A stretch of 64,000 bases of DNA, taken from Armillaria gallica. Lineage: Eukaryota > Basidiomycota > Agaricomycetes > Agaricales > Physalacriaceae. A model generated the notes under the pieces. It searched no databases. It was not told where the DNA came from and was given only the letters and a program-made list of their open reading frames with translations. The position numbers and the translations under genes were made by a program. This document shows positions 22,030 to 35,460 of the stretch, in pieces (within the stretch, counting starts at the first letter, position 1; every line of letters starts with the position of its first letter). Where the stretch lies: positions 124,001 to 188,000 of the forward strand of contig JBANDB010000003.1 of the NCBI GenBank assembly GCA_037576215.1, given 5' to 3'.

Positions 22030-24100
22030 AATCTATCGATTACACGGTGCCTCGGTGGACGGAGGAAGCCACGGATCCGAAGGCAATTGTAATTGCTGGG
22101 ACCCCGGCCCGCGGCCCGTCTCCCGACATTTGTTGATTACCGAAGCTCCGGTCATTTTCATCCTTCATCGTCTCGTCATGAGCGCAGTAATCTATCGCAC
22201 TGACCAGCAGACTAAGGCGAGCTTTGTTTCTTCGACTGTTATCAATTTGCTGATCTGACTTGATCTGCAGATAGGACGGTGCCGTGGTGGGCGCAATGCT
22301 TGACCTCTCGAACGCCGACTACACTTTGGAATAATGACACTCGCGACCTACTTAGTGGCGATCATACGGAGATTTTATTGGAGTACTGTCCTCAATACAC
22401 GGCCAAATTTTCGCGCGCATGGTGTGTCTGCTTACCATCGTTGCACGGACTTGTCTAACATATCCTTCAGCAGCCTACAAAGTCGGCTTGGACTCCACAG
22501 ATATCGAGACGTCCCATTGGATTATCAATGGTATCTTAATCGGGTGAACGACGAGACCACGTGAGGAGACGAGAAGGGACATTTTCACGGTGATGTCTGC
22601 ATACCCTCTCTCTGAGTGCTTCGGTTTGTCAGGGAGCGGAGCCTTGACTTATGGAGTATGAAATAGAAAATCTGCGCAGAGGAGAACTCGCACGGAGTTG
22701 CGGATCTGGTCATCTAGTGAGCGAATCAAGCATGTCAGATTCTAACATTTTCTTCCTTCTGCTCACCTCTGTCTTTAGATATCGAGAACCTTGTTGAAAC
22801 TCGTATTCCTGCGACCACGCAACTTTGTCACCTTGTCGCCAAAGATGTTGCCGGCTGATGAACTGACCAAGTGAGGCATTTCATGCGGAGGGATTGTTCC
22901 ATAATCAAGTTACCAGGCAACTCGTGTGTAATATTTAGTTTTCCAGACCTTTTTTGAACTCATCACTCTCCCTAGCAGAATGTTATCTTCCAGTCGTTGA
23001 TTCCCCCGATGTGTCGATGTCTTCCTTCGTGTATATGACTGAACGCCACTGTAAGGCATATGATTGTTGTTACGTTATGTCGGGTGGATTGGTAGGTTGT
23101 TGGATATTTCTCCCACAGCGTCTGAGCTAATGTCTGCTGGGTATGGAACATTGATCCGTATAAGACAATCGTCCTAATGTCGTCGTACCACTACGATCAT
23201 CCTTCGATTAGCCGCACAGCCCGTCTTCAACACATTTCGAAGTTACAGCCAAAAATAACTGGCGCCGAATCGCATGGCACTGATTGTATACTCAAGTTTC
23301 CGTACCACCGTCATCAATACAAGGTACGTGATCAGTACACGGTGGGACCAAGAGTTAATTAATTTCGGTCGTTTTCCGATCCGACGTTTTTGTGAGAAGC
23401 TCGCGCTCGAGCATAATGTAACTATCTCATTTTGGTATTCCATAGCCAAGTCTAACTTTTGATTGTCCTCAGAATAAGTACAAGCATGCGATAGGGCAGA
23501 ATGTACATTTTATCTCGCTTCCTGCTGTTCAATGTCTAATATCTCTAGGTTATCGACCCTCGCTTGTACAGTTGACGCAAATATACTGGTATCGACTATG
23601 TTTCTTCTCGGATGTCGCGACTCTCTGTAACGAGACACATTACAATTTGGACGTGTGCACCGGGACATTGCTTGCAAGCAATTGGAAGGATTCACGAAAA
23701 TGAACCTGATACGCGGATGCTCAGGAGTAAATGAGCAGCGTCGAGTTGAGGAGATTCGCCCTGGTTAGTCGGCGGTGTATTCACGTGCGATAAGCTGACT
23801 GATTGATATAGTTTCAGTGCCCAGAATTCTCTCATGCTCCAGTAATGCTGAAACACTTTGTGGTCTTTCGTTTACCGAGAATAAATGCTTAGGATCATAT
23901 CTTTTCTTGCTCAGCTGAACAAGACAGAGATCACGCGAGCTGTGTTTCCTTCGTATTTGTTCACCGTCTATCTTCGACCCCCACCAGCTCCATCTACAAC
24001 CGATGACTCGGATGCCCTTAGTCTCGTTCATCAAATATGCTACGCGTGATGGTACCCTTCTCATAACTCCTACATTCTTCCAATAGAGGCACGCTCTTCA
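22030..24100. repeat. Tandem duplication, copy 2
   Basis: Second copy of the unit at 18.95-21.0 kb, strongly diverged with many small gaps. The 22411-22480 segment keeps the same GTGTGT...CAGCAG intron-like layout as copy 1, and the frame after it (QSRLGL, PLDY) is shared by both copies, which hints at former coding use. Confidence 0.6.
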
Positions 24101-24599
24101 CCCGCCCCACCCTGGCGGCGCGAAAAATGTTGCCATTTTCTGAAAGTTGTGTTTGATACAACTCATTCGAATAAAAAATGTCGCTCGTCTCTCTATTTTT
24201 TCTTTTCTCCAAAGGAAGGAAGATGCTCCAGGACGTCGGATTGAGCCTCGGATATAATCCTGGAAGGAAACTTCAGTCCCTTGTCCCGAGATTGAATAAC
24301 AATATGACTGTTAGTAAGTCGCCAGTAAGCGGGTTTTTTGCCGACTGTTTCTTATCGTTTTCTTACCAGAATCAACGGCGCGAACTTGCTATATATTCCT
24401 GTATCACGTTTTGGGCCGCGTATTCTCTCGGGCGGGATGTGCAGTCTGGAAGCGGCCAAGGGCCAGCAATTCTGCGCGTGATTGTCCTGACCCGAATGCC
24501 ATGAGACGGGTCGCGCGAAGGGAACTTAGATTGTTTTAGATTCAATTCTCATCGCCACGTCTGCGAACACATCGATGGTGAGTCAGTGGTGAGTTCGAT

Positions 24600-25467
24600 C
24601 TCGTCACTTTTTCTTCTCTTCTTATTTCTCTGTTCAAAATTCAGGCTCTATCGTCACGCGCACGGGGGCATTTATTAAATCAGATAACAAGACGGTAAGC
24701 GCCTTTTCCCCTTCTCGCTTTTGATTTCGGCTAAAGAATAATATTTGCAGATTATAATATTGCCCGGAAGTGAGCCATATTCGCCTTTCTTTGAATAAAC
24801 TTTTTGGCAGTTAGGTTCTCGTCCTTTCGGAACATGTATACGGGGTTGGCTTGTGCAATGTTCGGTATGTTTGAGGTGCATAGACTATGCTGGTTGCTTC
24901 CTTGTACACGCCTCGCTAACAAAATGTTTATTTTGTCTACTCGGCGGCCCGAAACATTAGATTAAGTATGTAATGTACGGCGAGTCTCTCTTTTTATAAG
25001 GATGCTCTATCTCATTGTTTTAAATAGAAACTCGAACCTTTCATTCCGAATTAGTGTCGCAGGACGTATACTCGGAAGTTGGATGCATCCGGTTTGACTG
25101 CCTGTAAGAATGATGGATCTATGCATCGAATAATGAGTTCGTGATCAAACACACGGTATATCCCCCACGAGACTTGTATAACTTGTAAGTCCTCACAGAA
25201 CTCTAAGCATCTATCTCAGGTGTCACCTGGGCTCATTCAGATGTATTTGCGGTATTAAATGATATCTCCAATATTTCACTGTGTCGTCTTAACTAAATGT
25301 TTCTGAAATATTTGGATGCTTAGAAGCGCGGTTGTTGATGACACGTTGTTGTGGTCCAAGCGCTAGTACGCAGTTGCTGCATCTGACCAAGAGGATGGCA
25401 CGCGTCTGCACGACGAAAGCCTCTTGGTGCAACTCTCTGAGGTTGGTACTGTACTGCGTGGACCACC
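24600..25467 (+). repeat. Segmental duplication upstream of HET2
   Basis: The 5' flank of HET2 resembles the 5' flank of HET3 (40.1-40.9 kb). Shared stretches include AAGTATGTAATG and GGCTCATTCAGATGTAT. The gene was therefore copied with most of a kilobase of upstream sequence, probably including its promoter. Confidence 0.6.
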
Positions 25468-27365
25468 ATGGATCTTTCTTCTGTCTATGTCTTTCTGCTA
25501 GCGATTTTTGCATTCATCTCGCTACGACTAGAGCAAATGTTCGTCGAGCATCTGAAGCAAAGGTGGCAGCGGAATAAGATTTCTGTCTACGAATTCTTCA
25601 AGCGTTCACCAATATTGTGGCCCTTGTATAAAGGTAATATTGTTTTCTGTAAAAATAAAAGTAGCTAAATAAAGCAGGAATAAAATGTCCTCCCATGTTT
25701 TCCGATCCGTGGAATCCTCCCAAATATGCCAAGATCACACTCTCTGCCCTCGCCGAGACTGGCCAAGCTGAATCGACCATTCCCGTATTGAAACAGCGGT
25801 CCTACACTGGATATAAACCAGTGATATCATCCGCTCTCGCCGACAGTCCCTGCGCTGACCTCGGTATCGACGGAGTTTTGAAAACGCTCAATGCGACACT
25901 TGGCACCTCTTATACCCTCGGATCCAGAGTCCTTCGCCATTTAGGTGTGGTTCAAATACACTCTCTTCTCGAACCATATGTTGCACGAAATGACGACTTT
26001 GGGACGGTCTACGCTCATTTACGGTCCTGCTGGTGTGACTATGATGTCGCCACCATCAAACGTAAATTACGCACCTGGGAAGAGGAGGACAGGGAGATGC
26101 GGAGGGAGGTGCTTGACCATGACAGGATTACCAGGCGGGATGTGGCCCCTCGGCGGGTGTGGGATCTGCACGCTAATCGGGTGGTGCCATATTGGGTTGT
26201 GGACGGATACCCGTCGCAGTTGGGGATATCACATGCGTGGGTCGATGAGAAGGACCGCGTGGATGCAATGACACCGATAAACGGATATGAGTGGCCCGTG
26301 CCCATGCCGAAGGACGCCAATCTTAATCTCATCCGCATCGAGATGCTGAACCTCGGAGCGAATTATGCATGGCTCGATGTTCTGTGTTTGCGACAGGAGC
26401 ATGGAAAGAACGAGCATCTGCGCATGGAGGAGTGGAAGCTCGACGTGCCCACAATTGGATGGGTGTATTGGCGCAAAGTGGTGTGCTATTTCAACGGTCT
26501 CGGTCGGCCACTGGATTTGACACTGGACGACTTCAAGAGTGATCGATGTTGGTTCCGACGTGCATGGACGCTGCAGGAGATCACCGATGACGCCATCGTT
26601 GGTGGGGAGACTGAGGACGACATCATGGACAAGGAGGTTCGGAAGACGTTTGATGAACAACTGGCACACCTTCGAGACATACGAACACGGAACAAGGCCC
26701 TTGAACTCGTGTTAGAGATGCAGAACCGGGTGTCGACAAAGCCTTTGGATAAAGTCGCAGGCTTGGCATACCTTCTTCGCCTACAGTCCATCCCAATATA
26801 CAATGCAGAGAAGTCAGATGCCGACGCATGGGAAGTGCTCATGGATGCTATGTTTCCTTCACGTCGGGCGGAGTTGTTCTTCTATTTCCCTGAGCCTGGG
26901 AAAGGAAGAAAATCTTGGCGACCATCATGGCACCAAGTCATGACACTCAAACAGTTTGTGCTACATTCACATAGGGGACCAGGTTATGTTGAGCAGACAG
27001 AGGATACAGATACAGACTCGTATGAGGGTTACTGTATTGGTTCAGTAGATGTGCGTGGCTTGAATGAGGGACTGGATGAAGCGAAGCCTCGACAGGGGGT
27101 GATGGTCTTCAAGGATGCTGCCGGGTCACCCCACACGTTCCGAATTGTGGCTGACCATATGTACCCAATACCTGATGATTCGTACGCACTCATAGGCTCA
27201 AGCGACCACGATTCAATGCTCAATCCGAGTCTGGATCTCTGGGTAGTCGGCCGGCTAAACGGGGACCGGAAGTTTGAGAAATTGTCAGTTTTCCGTTCAG
27301 TAGATGATGGACTACAGAATCTTAGGAACCTTGGGCTTAAATGGGTCAAAATTATTCTTCTTTGA
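25468..27365 (+). CDS. HET2: intact HET-domain protein with N-terminal hydrophobic segment, two exons
   Basis: Exon 1 is 25468-25633 and exon 2 is 25678-27365, joined by a 44 bp intron (GTAATA...GCAG, phase 1), giving 617 residues. The ATG at 25468 lies in the good context CACCATGG, and the homologous ATG of HET3 is in the same place. Residues about 5-20 are hydrophobic (YVFLLAIFAFISL), a probable membrane anchor or signal. HET blocks follow: GISHAWVDE (about 238), NYAWLDVLCLRQ (about 284) and CWFRRAWTLQE (about 346). A 250-residue C-terminal part without a known domain is shared by all copies. HET domains mediate non-self recognition and cell death in fungi. It is the only copy in the window with no stop, truncation or insertion. 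A shorter start at 25695 would lose the hydrophobic segment. Confidence 0.85.
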
Positions 27366-30300
27366 ACTACAGAATCAGGTTCATAGCTTAGACAATATAA
27401 ATACTATATGACCAGAGTCCGAGACATCCTTGAGTGCGGTTCAGCATGCTCAGACCCCAAATGATGGTACATATTTAAGTAGCAATGACGGGAATGTTAT
27501 GAAAATCATGATCAAAAGATGGCAGACATGTCTCGCCAGCGACGACGAGTCCAAGGGAAGACACCGATTCCGAAGGAAAGGGATAGAGCGTCCGTTCACT
27601 TCAGGTAACTCCACAGGACTTGCAAGAGAAGGATATCTCTTTAACCAAGCATAATCTGGATTCAGGAGGGCCCATTCCAAGAACAATATCTTTACAATAC
27701 CTTATTCTAAACACAAACGTAGACATACATGATCTCACCTCTTTGTTATAGCCAAAACGGACAGAGTAAGCTGCTGCCGCACGGAATAGAATCGTAATTA
27801 TTCCAGCAGATGCGTGGTGCGAGTTCTAGCCATCAAACGGGGCCCATCTCCCCATGATCTACAGCAGATATTTGCTCACATCCAATCGGGATAGCCATCT
27901 TAGACTATCCGCCTGCCTGGAAAACTGAAAGGACAAAAATCTGCTGAGGATGATCCATCCACCGCGGCAGACATCTTCAAATTACTAGACTTTCTACCTG
28001 CCAAAAAAGAATTATGCTGTTAAGATCACGAACAGTTAATGAATGGGAATGGAGATGCGATGCCTCACTGGCAAGAAGCAATGTTCAGATCTCGAAAGGC
28101 GCCAGTGTTGACACAAGACACCGACATTTCTGAGAATATGATTTCTGTCTTAAGCTTCAAATGTGAATGAGCATAGAAATATAACGTGGAGACCTACCTT
28201 TCGCGTCATCATTGTGCACTGGAGATGATGTCGAGGTCCCTGCAAGGGGCTGGTACGGATAAATATGCATATAGCCATCTCACCTTTAAAAAAAGAAGTT
28301 CCGAGCAGCTTTGATTTGGCGTCGGTATCTACGAACCGGAGACGGATTTTCCGCAGCGTATGGGTATTCGTCCTGAGGAAAAACGATGGACGATACGATG
28401 TGATAGGCATTTCCAGGTATTTTCCAAACGCTACTGAGGGCCAGGCAACTTTTATGGAACGGAGGGTAAACCGACCTTGCAGACAATAGAACTTCCGACA
28501 AGAGTCAACTGATGAAAGTCACTTCAAGCATACCATCTCTACTCATAGTAGCGTCCTTGATTAGATCAACCGGCCCTTCCTTTCGCCGTCCCACGGTACT
28601 AAGGAATTCTAAAGCTTGAATCAGATGGTAAAGTGATCACACCGAGGATGACACGAAAGCAGCCGAAAGAGAACGCTCTCGTAACAAGTATACCTTCGTT
28701 ATTCGGGGGCACTTTTGAATACCAGCCAACGTGAAAGAGCTCCAGTGACTGCGCCAGACCCTTTCCTCCTGTCATGAGCTACAGCAGAGACGAGCATCGA
28801 CTCCACGAAGGTCGCCATCGTGAACGGACGTCTAGTTTGACTTCCATGGAACGATTTCAGTGTATGTAGATGCGTGGGACCACCCTCGAGGTAGATACGG
28901 CCAAGAGAGTAGATGCAGCTCACGCCCGAATGAAAGAGCGCTACAGTAAATAAGCGCCCAGAACAGTTCAGCGTCAACTTTACTTCGTAGTGGTAGCTGC
29001 GTGTTATCTGTTGGTTCCTTGAGACCTGGGCGATAAGTGAACAAAACAGCCTGCATTATTGCAAGAAAAGACACAGAAAAGAGGAAGAAAGTACATACTC
29101 AGTCACTTTCACCATGAAGCATACCAATAACAAGCACAAGCAAAATAACGCATCTTTCCCTGGATGTGGTGAAGGATCCCGCTTCAGGCCGATGTCTAAC
29201 GTCTTGACAAGCGACCAAGGTCCTCGGAGCCTCGCACTCGATTGGCACGGCATGGACGTCTGTAAATGTGACTCAAGTTATACTGCACCGAAAAACAGTG
29301 GGATAGGATATGCGTAAGAAGCAATTATCTGGAGTCCGGAAAGAGGCCGTGGTGCAAACGGTCACAAACGACGGGGAAATTGGTCGCATCATAAGCACGG
29401 CTTTGAGTAGCCGGATGACCAACAGGACCACATGACGTCGAGTTACAGATCCTTTAGCGTCGTGCATCTCAGATCCGACACAGAAGACTTCAGAAGTTTT
29501 GGATTATAATGTACAGGAATACGATTGAGACTATCGCGCAGCGAGTTAGAAAAACTGTCATCTCGTACGAAAAGATATCGACGTACAGTGTAGTACGGAA
29601 AGTAAAGTTGGCCTCATAAGTGATGATTCCCTTGTCGCGCCTTATTCTCTATACTAGACGTGAGATGTAGAACTGTACAAATGGACGGTAAAACAGACAT
29701 AAAAAGAGGCTATATGCCTCGTAAAAATTGTTTTGGAAAACCAGAACATGGCAAGGTTCCTGCAGGCCACGTCCATGGGTCTCCGCGTCGCAACATCGAT
29801 GAGAGATACTGGCTGGTCCGATCCGTTGTGTTCGTCAAATCGGAGGAGAAGGCCGCCGTACAGACAAGTGTTCGCTATCCTGAACCGAAGGCCTCAGTCA
29901 TACAAGCTTAGCGACGACAATGCTTGGAAGAAAAGATTCAGATCAATAGATGGTGGGAAAGGCCAAGGCTTCTGCGACTCACCTGGAGTAACCGTTGGAA
30001 CCCCTCGTAGAGTCCCAGAGATGGAACGGATGGATAAGGGGAAAACCTAGCTACGAAAATGGGAAATTTACGTCTACTAGCCCTAAACTAGCACGTGATC
30101 TGGCCCAAATCTGCGTTCGTCTCGTCTCCCACAGTGCTCCCCAATCGCCCCACCTAGCGCCTCTCTGATGCTATCGAAGCATCGCGTCCAAGTACATCGT
30201 AGACTTTCACCCGATTGAAGGTATACACGAGAACCAGCGTTGCGCAGTCGGATAAGCGAGATCAATGAGTGAAGCAGTGGGAGCACTGTGAAGGTGACGG

Positions 30301-30576
30301 CGTGGAAGGAAGGCCAGGTCGGACCGTCAGTCACGGCTGCAATATCTGGTGCGCACTGGCCCGCCATGCGATTTCAAACTCCAGCTTCGAGCTTCAAATG
30401 CAGAGCTTCAAAATCATTGGATGAGGGAAACTCGCAATCTCGCGTGCTCGGCACATTGACCCGGAGTATTTGTCATCATTACCAGACTCTTCTTCCCTCC
30501 TACCACAGCCTAAGTAATTCGCTTGTTCCTCCTGTTTTCTTCCGAGCTTTCAGCTCACTGTTTTCCACAGATAGAC
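27366..30576. other. Region downstream of HET2 with no recognised gene
   Basis: The first 120-150 bp resemble the 3' flank of HET1. Beyond that, minus-strand frames at 29253-29056, 29074-28832 and 28977-28699 and plus frames at 29660-30050 are open, but no domain or consistent splice set was found. They may belong to an unrecognised spliced gene. Confidence 0.3.
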
Positions 30577-30578
30577 TA

Positions 30579-30947
30579 CTGTACCATTTGAATCACTTCG
30601 AATGGCTTGTGACATGCGACATATTTGTACCTTACCGAATGATCGAATACGGGGCCAGTGACAGTGACATTCGTATAAAATCCGAATAATATTGCTATTA
30701 AAGTACAATTTACTTGAATATTCTAGTCATGGAACAACCAGAAATAGGCAAGAAATGAGGTAAAACTGGCATATCGGAGAAAAAAATTCAATTTTCAGCC
30801 GTTTTTCGTCGAATTTGGCACCTTTTTGAGTTTGTGACACTAAACCTTGCCGAATGAGGCCCTTGAGACGCGTGACACATGGCCATTTTACGAATACGAA
30901 TGCACCCTTTGTGACGAGTGACATTCGAAGTGATTCAAATGGTACAG
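30579..30947. repeat. MITE with 26 bp inverted repeats and TA target duplication (mariner-like)
   Basis: Both ends read inward CTGTACCATTTGAATCACTT and onward for 26 perfectly paired bases. TA flanks each end (30577-30578 and 30948-30949), as in Tc1/mariner-type insertions. It is 369 bp long with no coding frame of note. A decayed relative lies at about 46365-46738. Confidence 0.75.
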
Positions 30948-30949
30948 TA

Positions 30950-32351
30950 CATTTACATAAATTCACACTCCTCCATGCGCGTTTCTTACGCGAACTGAAG
31001 TCAAAGCGAAGTGAACCCTAAGTGAACACACTCAAGCTGCCGACTAAGTACGCAGGGCACGCTGTGACTGCAACTTACGGCCGACTTATGGGATATTATA
31101 TAACGAGTAAGGCCGCGAGCAGCAAAGCCCGCTACCTTACATAATGCCAATGTCCCGCGAGCACGCCTGGAAAGTCCTAGAATATATTACAGTACAGTAT
31201 CACCTATACAGTTCAGTGACTGAACTAGTTTTGACTCTCGAAGGTTGCATTCAACAATATACGCGTTTTTAACGTTTTCAAGGGGAAAAACGACGCCTCA
31301 GGTTTATGTTTGCATCATTTTCCCAGCAACTTTCTTCCTCGGGCTAGTTTCGCCCTGTGTATCAGGGAATGTTCTCACTATCGATTTCATCTTGGGCACC
31401 TCTACCGGTCGAATTTATACAAGGTCCCGACACTTGGGACAGGAATTTTCTTTGTTCTCAATGTCACAATACTGCGGTGGTCGTTGCATAATAACTAGTA
31501 GAATGGCACGCATTGTAACTTGTTACGAGTTAAGATTCCACGAGACTACTACCGTACTATGTCCATTTCTACCATCTCATAAAACCTGTATTACTTATCT
31601 ACTGTACTATTACTTTACGGTACCTCGTATTACCGGTTATGTACTTTTAGTATGCATGTAAAAAAACTGGTTTCCTTTGATAGTAATTTCAAAATTTCCG
31701 GTAACCGGCTCTGGCGTGATCATCCATTCTTCGTCCGCTGCCACTTCCTCCGTGAAAGCTCTATATCACGATGTAGGTTATTCTTCTTTACTGATTGCCT
31801 ATAGATTTGTATTCCCGACATGGCTACTCTGTATTTCCTCGGTCTCGGACTCTTTGATGTTCTCTGCTCCCTGTAGTTCATGAACCTTGACAGCCAACAT
31901 GTTTCCTTTGATTGGCGCACCCTTCCTTGGCAGATACGGCGCTAGCTGCTTGTTGTTTAGAGCTTGTGTGTAAAATTGGTCTCGAATAAAATACATCGCC
32001 CATCTAACCACTCTGTCGGCCTTCAATGTCTTTGGTCTGCCGATGCAAGGATCTGCCTTACTATCGTTTTCGACTGGGGTCAACCATTGCTCCAGGTGAA
32101 ATGTTGCTTCACTAATTCGGTGTGTAGCCATGTCTGTCTCTTACATGAACAAGCATGGGGTAAAGCAGTGCGTGCCGAACAATCTTCCTTGCTGACACGA
32201 TCAGAAAAAGCAAATTTATGTAAACAATCCAAGCATCCCACCGGTATCTTTGAAACCGGCAGGCGAAGACTATCAGCACACAGCCCACCAACAACATGGT
32301 CTGAAAGTGCTTCCTTTATATCATCCATCGTCGAACTAACGGTACTTGAAG
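30950..32351. other. Region with open frames but no recognised product
   Basis: A 138-codon plus frame (31245-31661) and a 110-codon minus frame (32131-31799, containing GRPKTLKADR and YLPRKGAPIKG) are present. The minus frame sits just 3' of the Helitron Rep fragment and may be part of the same insertion, but I recognise no domain. Confidence 0.3.
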
Positions 32352-32870
32352 TCATTCCATAAGCGCATCCAGAGCGGCATAAGCAATGTGCAGCTTCAGT
32401 TGAGATTTAGTGATGTAATCCGTTATATGGTATAAGATCGCCTCTGCGGATACATCGGACCCAATAAATTTAATATCCATATTACAACGTACAGCATGAA
32501 TTATTGTGTCATTAAAATTGTTAACAAGACCGTTGAGGCAGCGAAGGCAAAGCTCCCCCTTCTCGTAATCAAAAGATGAAAATTCTCCATAGTTACTTTC
32601 ATCAATATCGAACTGGCATATACGCTCATATTTTCCACAATATTTAAAACATGTTTTGGAATGGGAATGAATCTGACAATCCTTGACCAAGTTCCGAAAG
32701 TCTTTGTCTTTAGCTTGCTGTATAAGATGGTCAGGAATGCCTCGTTGGATCCCATGTACAGTACATGCATGAGTAGCGTTGGAAGGAATGTAAACATTTC
32801 CGTCTTCAGGACCAGGAGGCATGGATGTTGAAATGGCATTGTCTAGAAAGGAAAGAAGTCGGTCTCGGAA
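32352..32870 (-). pseudogene. Helitron Rep/helicase-like protein, N-terminal fragment
   Basis: The frame holds the blocks found in Agaricomycete Helitron-like proteins: FRDRLLSFLDNAIST, PSNATHACTVHG, CQIHSHSKTC, ELCLRCLNGLVNNFNDT and RCNMDIKFIGS, ending DYITKSQLKLHIAYAAL. Full proteins of this class exceed 1000 residues and continue into a PIF1-type helicase; here the frame stops with TAA at 32352 after about 170 residues. It is a fragment from a rolling-circle transposon. Confidence 0.75.
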
Positions 32871-33319
32871 CTATGGGAGGTAACAAGCGATTTTCAACCG
32901 GTTAGACAGCGCAAGTAACATGCGGTCTCGTTTATCGTAAGAGGTAGCGGACAATGTAAGGAAATGCCAAAAGGGCTTGAGGGCAGGAGGTGGCATAGTT
33001 GCGAGAGCTCCACTATAGTGCAGAGCAGACAGGAAAAAAACAGGTGGATGAATGCTGCCTTTGTGACATGCCTGAATGTACGAGCGACAGAATGGACCGT
33101 TATTAGATGCACACATCCTGGCTAAGAAATACTCTACGAGCAGATTTCAGAACACATGCTCCTGCCTACAAGATGTCTTATGTAGAAGACCATATCCTGC
33201 GAGCTCGTACACGATTGTCGAATAAGAGAGGTTATAGAAGAAATGCGATGACTCTGGTTGGAAAGATAAGCGAGACACTGTACGCAGACAGTCGAATTCG
33301 CTGGGCATGACAACTGATA

Positions 33320-34257
33320 TCATATAAAAAGATAAGCAAGAATGAAACACGGACAGTATTTACCATCGGCCTGTTCCAAAAGTGACATCAACCAGTCGAG
33401 GCCCAAGCAAACGTCAACTGGAATAGTCTCATCATTATGCAGCACGATACGGGCACGACAGGAAGCCCGTGAAATTACGAGCAACACAGTAGATGGACCT
33501 GAACGTGTTTTGGAGACGGATTCTGCATGTTCGAGACAGATGGAAAGGGTGAATGCGACTCCATCCACAGTGCAGGTCGTCGGAATCATGGTGGTACGAA
33601 TATGAAAGAGGTCATTGATGCGAGAAGAATGTGCAAGAACTCATTGCTAGGAAAACAATAAATTAGAGTGACCGCAATATATGTGTCAGAATACAAAGAA
33701 ACGAGAGCGGTTCACATAGGCACGGGTGACCAGCAATGAGTCCAAAACGAACAGGTGACTCAGGAGAAAGTGGAACTGAATTAGATTCTGAGAATCTACC
33801 GCAAAAAGTGGTGCCATTAGTGTTTTGCAGAGACCCACTACCAAGGCAGCGGGAATGGTCGATACGCCCGAGCGTGTTGTGCAAGAGAGACTGCGATTGT
33901 TCAAGTGAGATCAGGACGGTGCACGTAGTCCCGTCAACAGTGCAAGTTGTCGGGATCATGGTGGTGTTGATGGTGGTGTTGTTACTGATACAAAGTTCCA
34001 ATAAGGAACGCCCAGGCCCATGTGCTGTGGCCACGACGGAGAAAAATCCTGAAACAGTGTATGAAAGTGATTCATCAACACAAGGGACGCGTGATATGGA
34101 ATGCACCACTTTTAATCAGCAGATTCAGGAGGCGCGAGAACTGAATTAGATCACCAAATCTACCGCAAAATTCGGTGCCATTAGCGTTCTGCAGAGACCC
34201 ACTACCAAGGTAGCGGGAATTGGAGTTACTGGTGGCTGTACGAGCCGTCGGAATCAA
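33320..34257 (-). repeat. Three degenerate tandem copies of a 300-370 bp unit
   Basis: Minus-strand frames at 33589-33320, 34109-33663 and 34257-34075 share blocks. MIPT(T/A) starts occur near each, CTVDG recurs, and RYLGSGSLQNANGT / RCLGSGSLQNTNGT appears twice, followed by CGRF. The units are diverged but collinear. One ends PVDVCLGLDWL, reminiscent of a pepsin-fold LG-x-DW end, but no DTG or DSG is nearby, so I make no function call. Confidence 0.5.
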
Positions 34258-35460
34258 CCGACTCCGAACCCGTTATTTACCGTACCCGTAGCTTTTCTTT
34301 CTTTACCGTTTACCACCATGTCGACATACTAGGTCTAAACGAGTTGCTCTTTTCGTTCCCTCCCGTGCTCGAACTACAACATATTAACCACGGATGACGC
34401 TTCCCCCGAGTTTTTTTTCTGCATCGAGGTCCATATCCTCACGAAATATCATCATTGTCGCTCAGTAACACCACAATACCGCAGGACGAATCGAGCTCGA
34501 GCTCCAGGACTACTAGAGGAACGCCGGCAGGGCGCCGTGACTCACCAGGTGCGTTACTCATATTTATCGTAGCACCAGCCCTAACAATCAATAGGTAGAA
34601 CTAGTCTACGCCTGAAGCTATCTCCTTGACAGGCCGATGCTCCGAAACAAATCGTCTTCTGGGTGCTACGATTTCAGATTAGCACCTACGAATTTTGTTA
34701 CCATTCACTGGCGTATCTCCAACGCCAATGGTTCGGGACAATGGAGCAAGCTAAAGTAATTGACACTCAGTGGAGGAAGACGAATACTACAGTACAAGCG
34801 GTACTGTAAATGGTCCTTGTTTACGGGTAATCACTTTCTGACCGTCCGTCTTTTGGATGCATACCTATATCCGGCAGGGAAAAGCCAAGAAAACCAACCG
34901 TTACTGGAGTAAACAAAAAGTTCTTTTCCGAATATTTTTATTGTCGCAGGGAGTGAAAGTAATACCCGCTCTCATCTATTCTTCGGTCGAGGTGGAATTG
35001 AAATCGACCATGTCAACCGTGTTGCAGCGGGGGAGTCACTCTTAGCCTAGCACCCCCTCCCTCCGGTTGACCACCTCCACGAGGTGCAGATCTCGAGCCA
35101 TAACATGTGATATTCGGCTGGGAGAATTCAGATCTGACATCATGGGCTATATGCACTCTACGAGTCGTTGTAGGCATGAACTGGTGCCTCTGTTGTTCCG
35201 GATACCTGGGAGAGAAGAGCCAAAGAGCGGAGATGGTTATCCAAAGTACAGCTACCACGGTAAGCTCGTCTACTGTTGCACCGGGTTTAAGCTGATTGTC
35301 GTGCTTGCAGATGGAACCACGAGCCAAAAGGCAATATGTGTCAACTGAATGATGGATGTTTTCGGTAGAAAGGAGCATTTTCTAGTAATGGCACTTTGCG
35401 TTTCTTGATAATACTCGTTTATTAATTGTTTATATACAGGACATTTGAGTCAGTGTCAAA
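34258..35460. other. Unrecognised stretch; possible first exons of the gene at 35.5-36.0 kb
   Basis: A clear intron shape occurs at 35262-35310 (GTAAGCTCG...CTTGCAG), suggesting a plus-strand transcript that could join the exons at 35.5-36.0 kb. No domain seen. Confidence 0.3.

Noticed and set aside
33320..33420. Retropepsin-like end (VDVCLGLDWL) as evidence of a protease
   Set aside because: No catalytic DTG or DSG motif is found upstream in frame; the match is too short.
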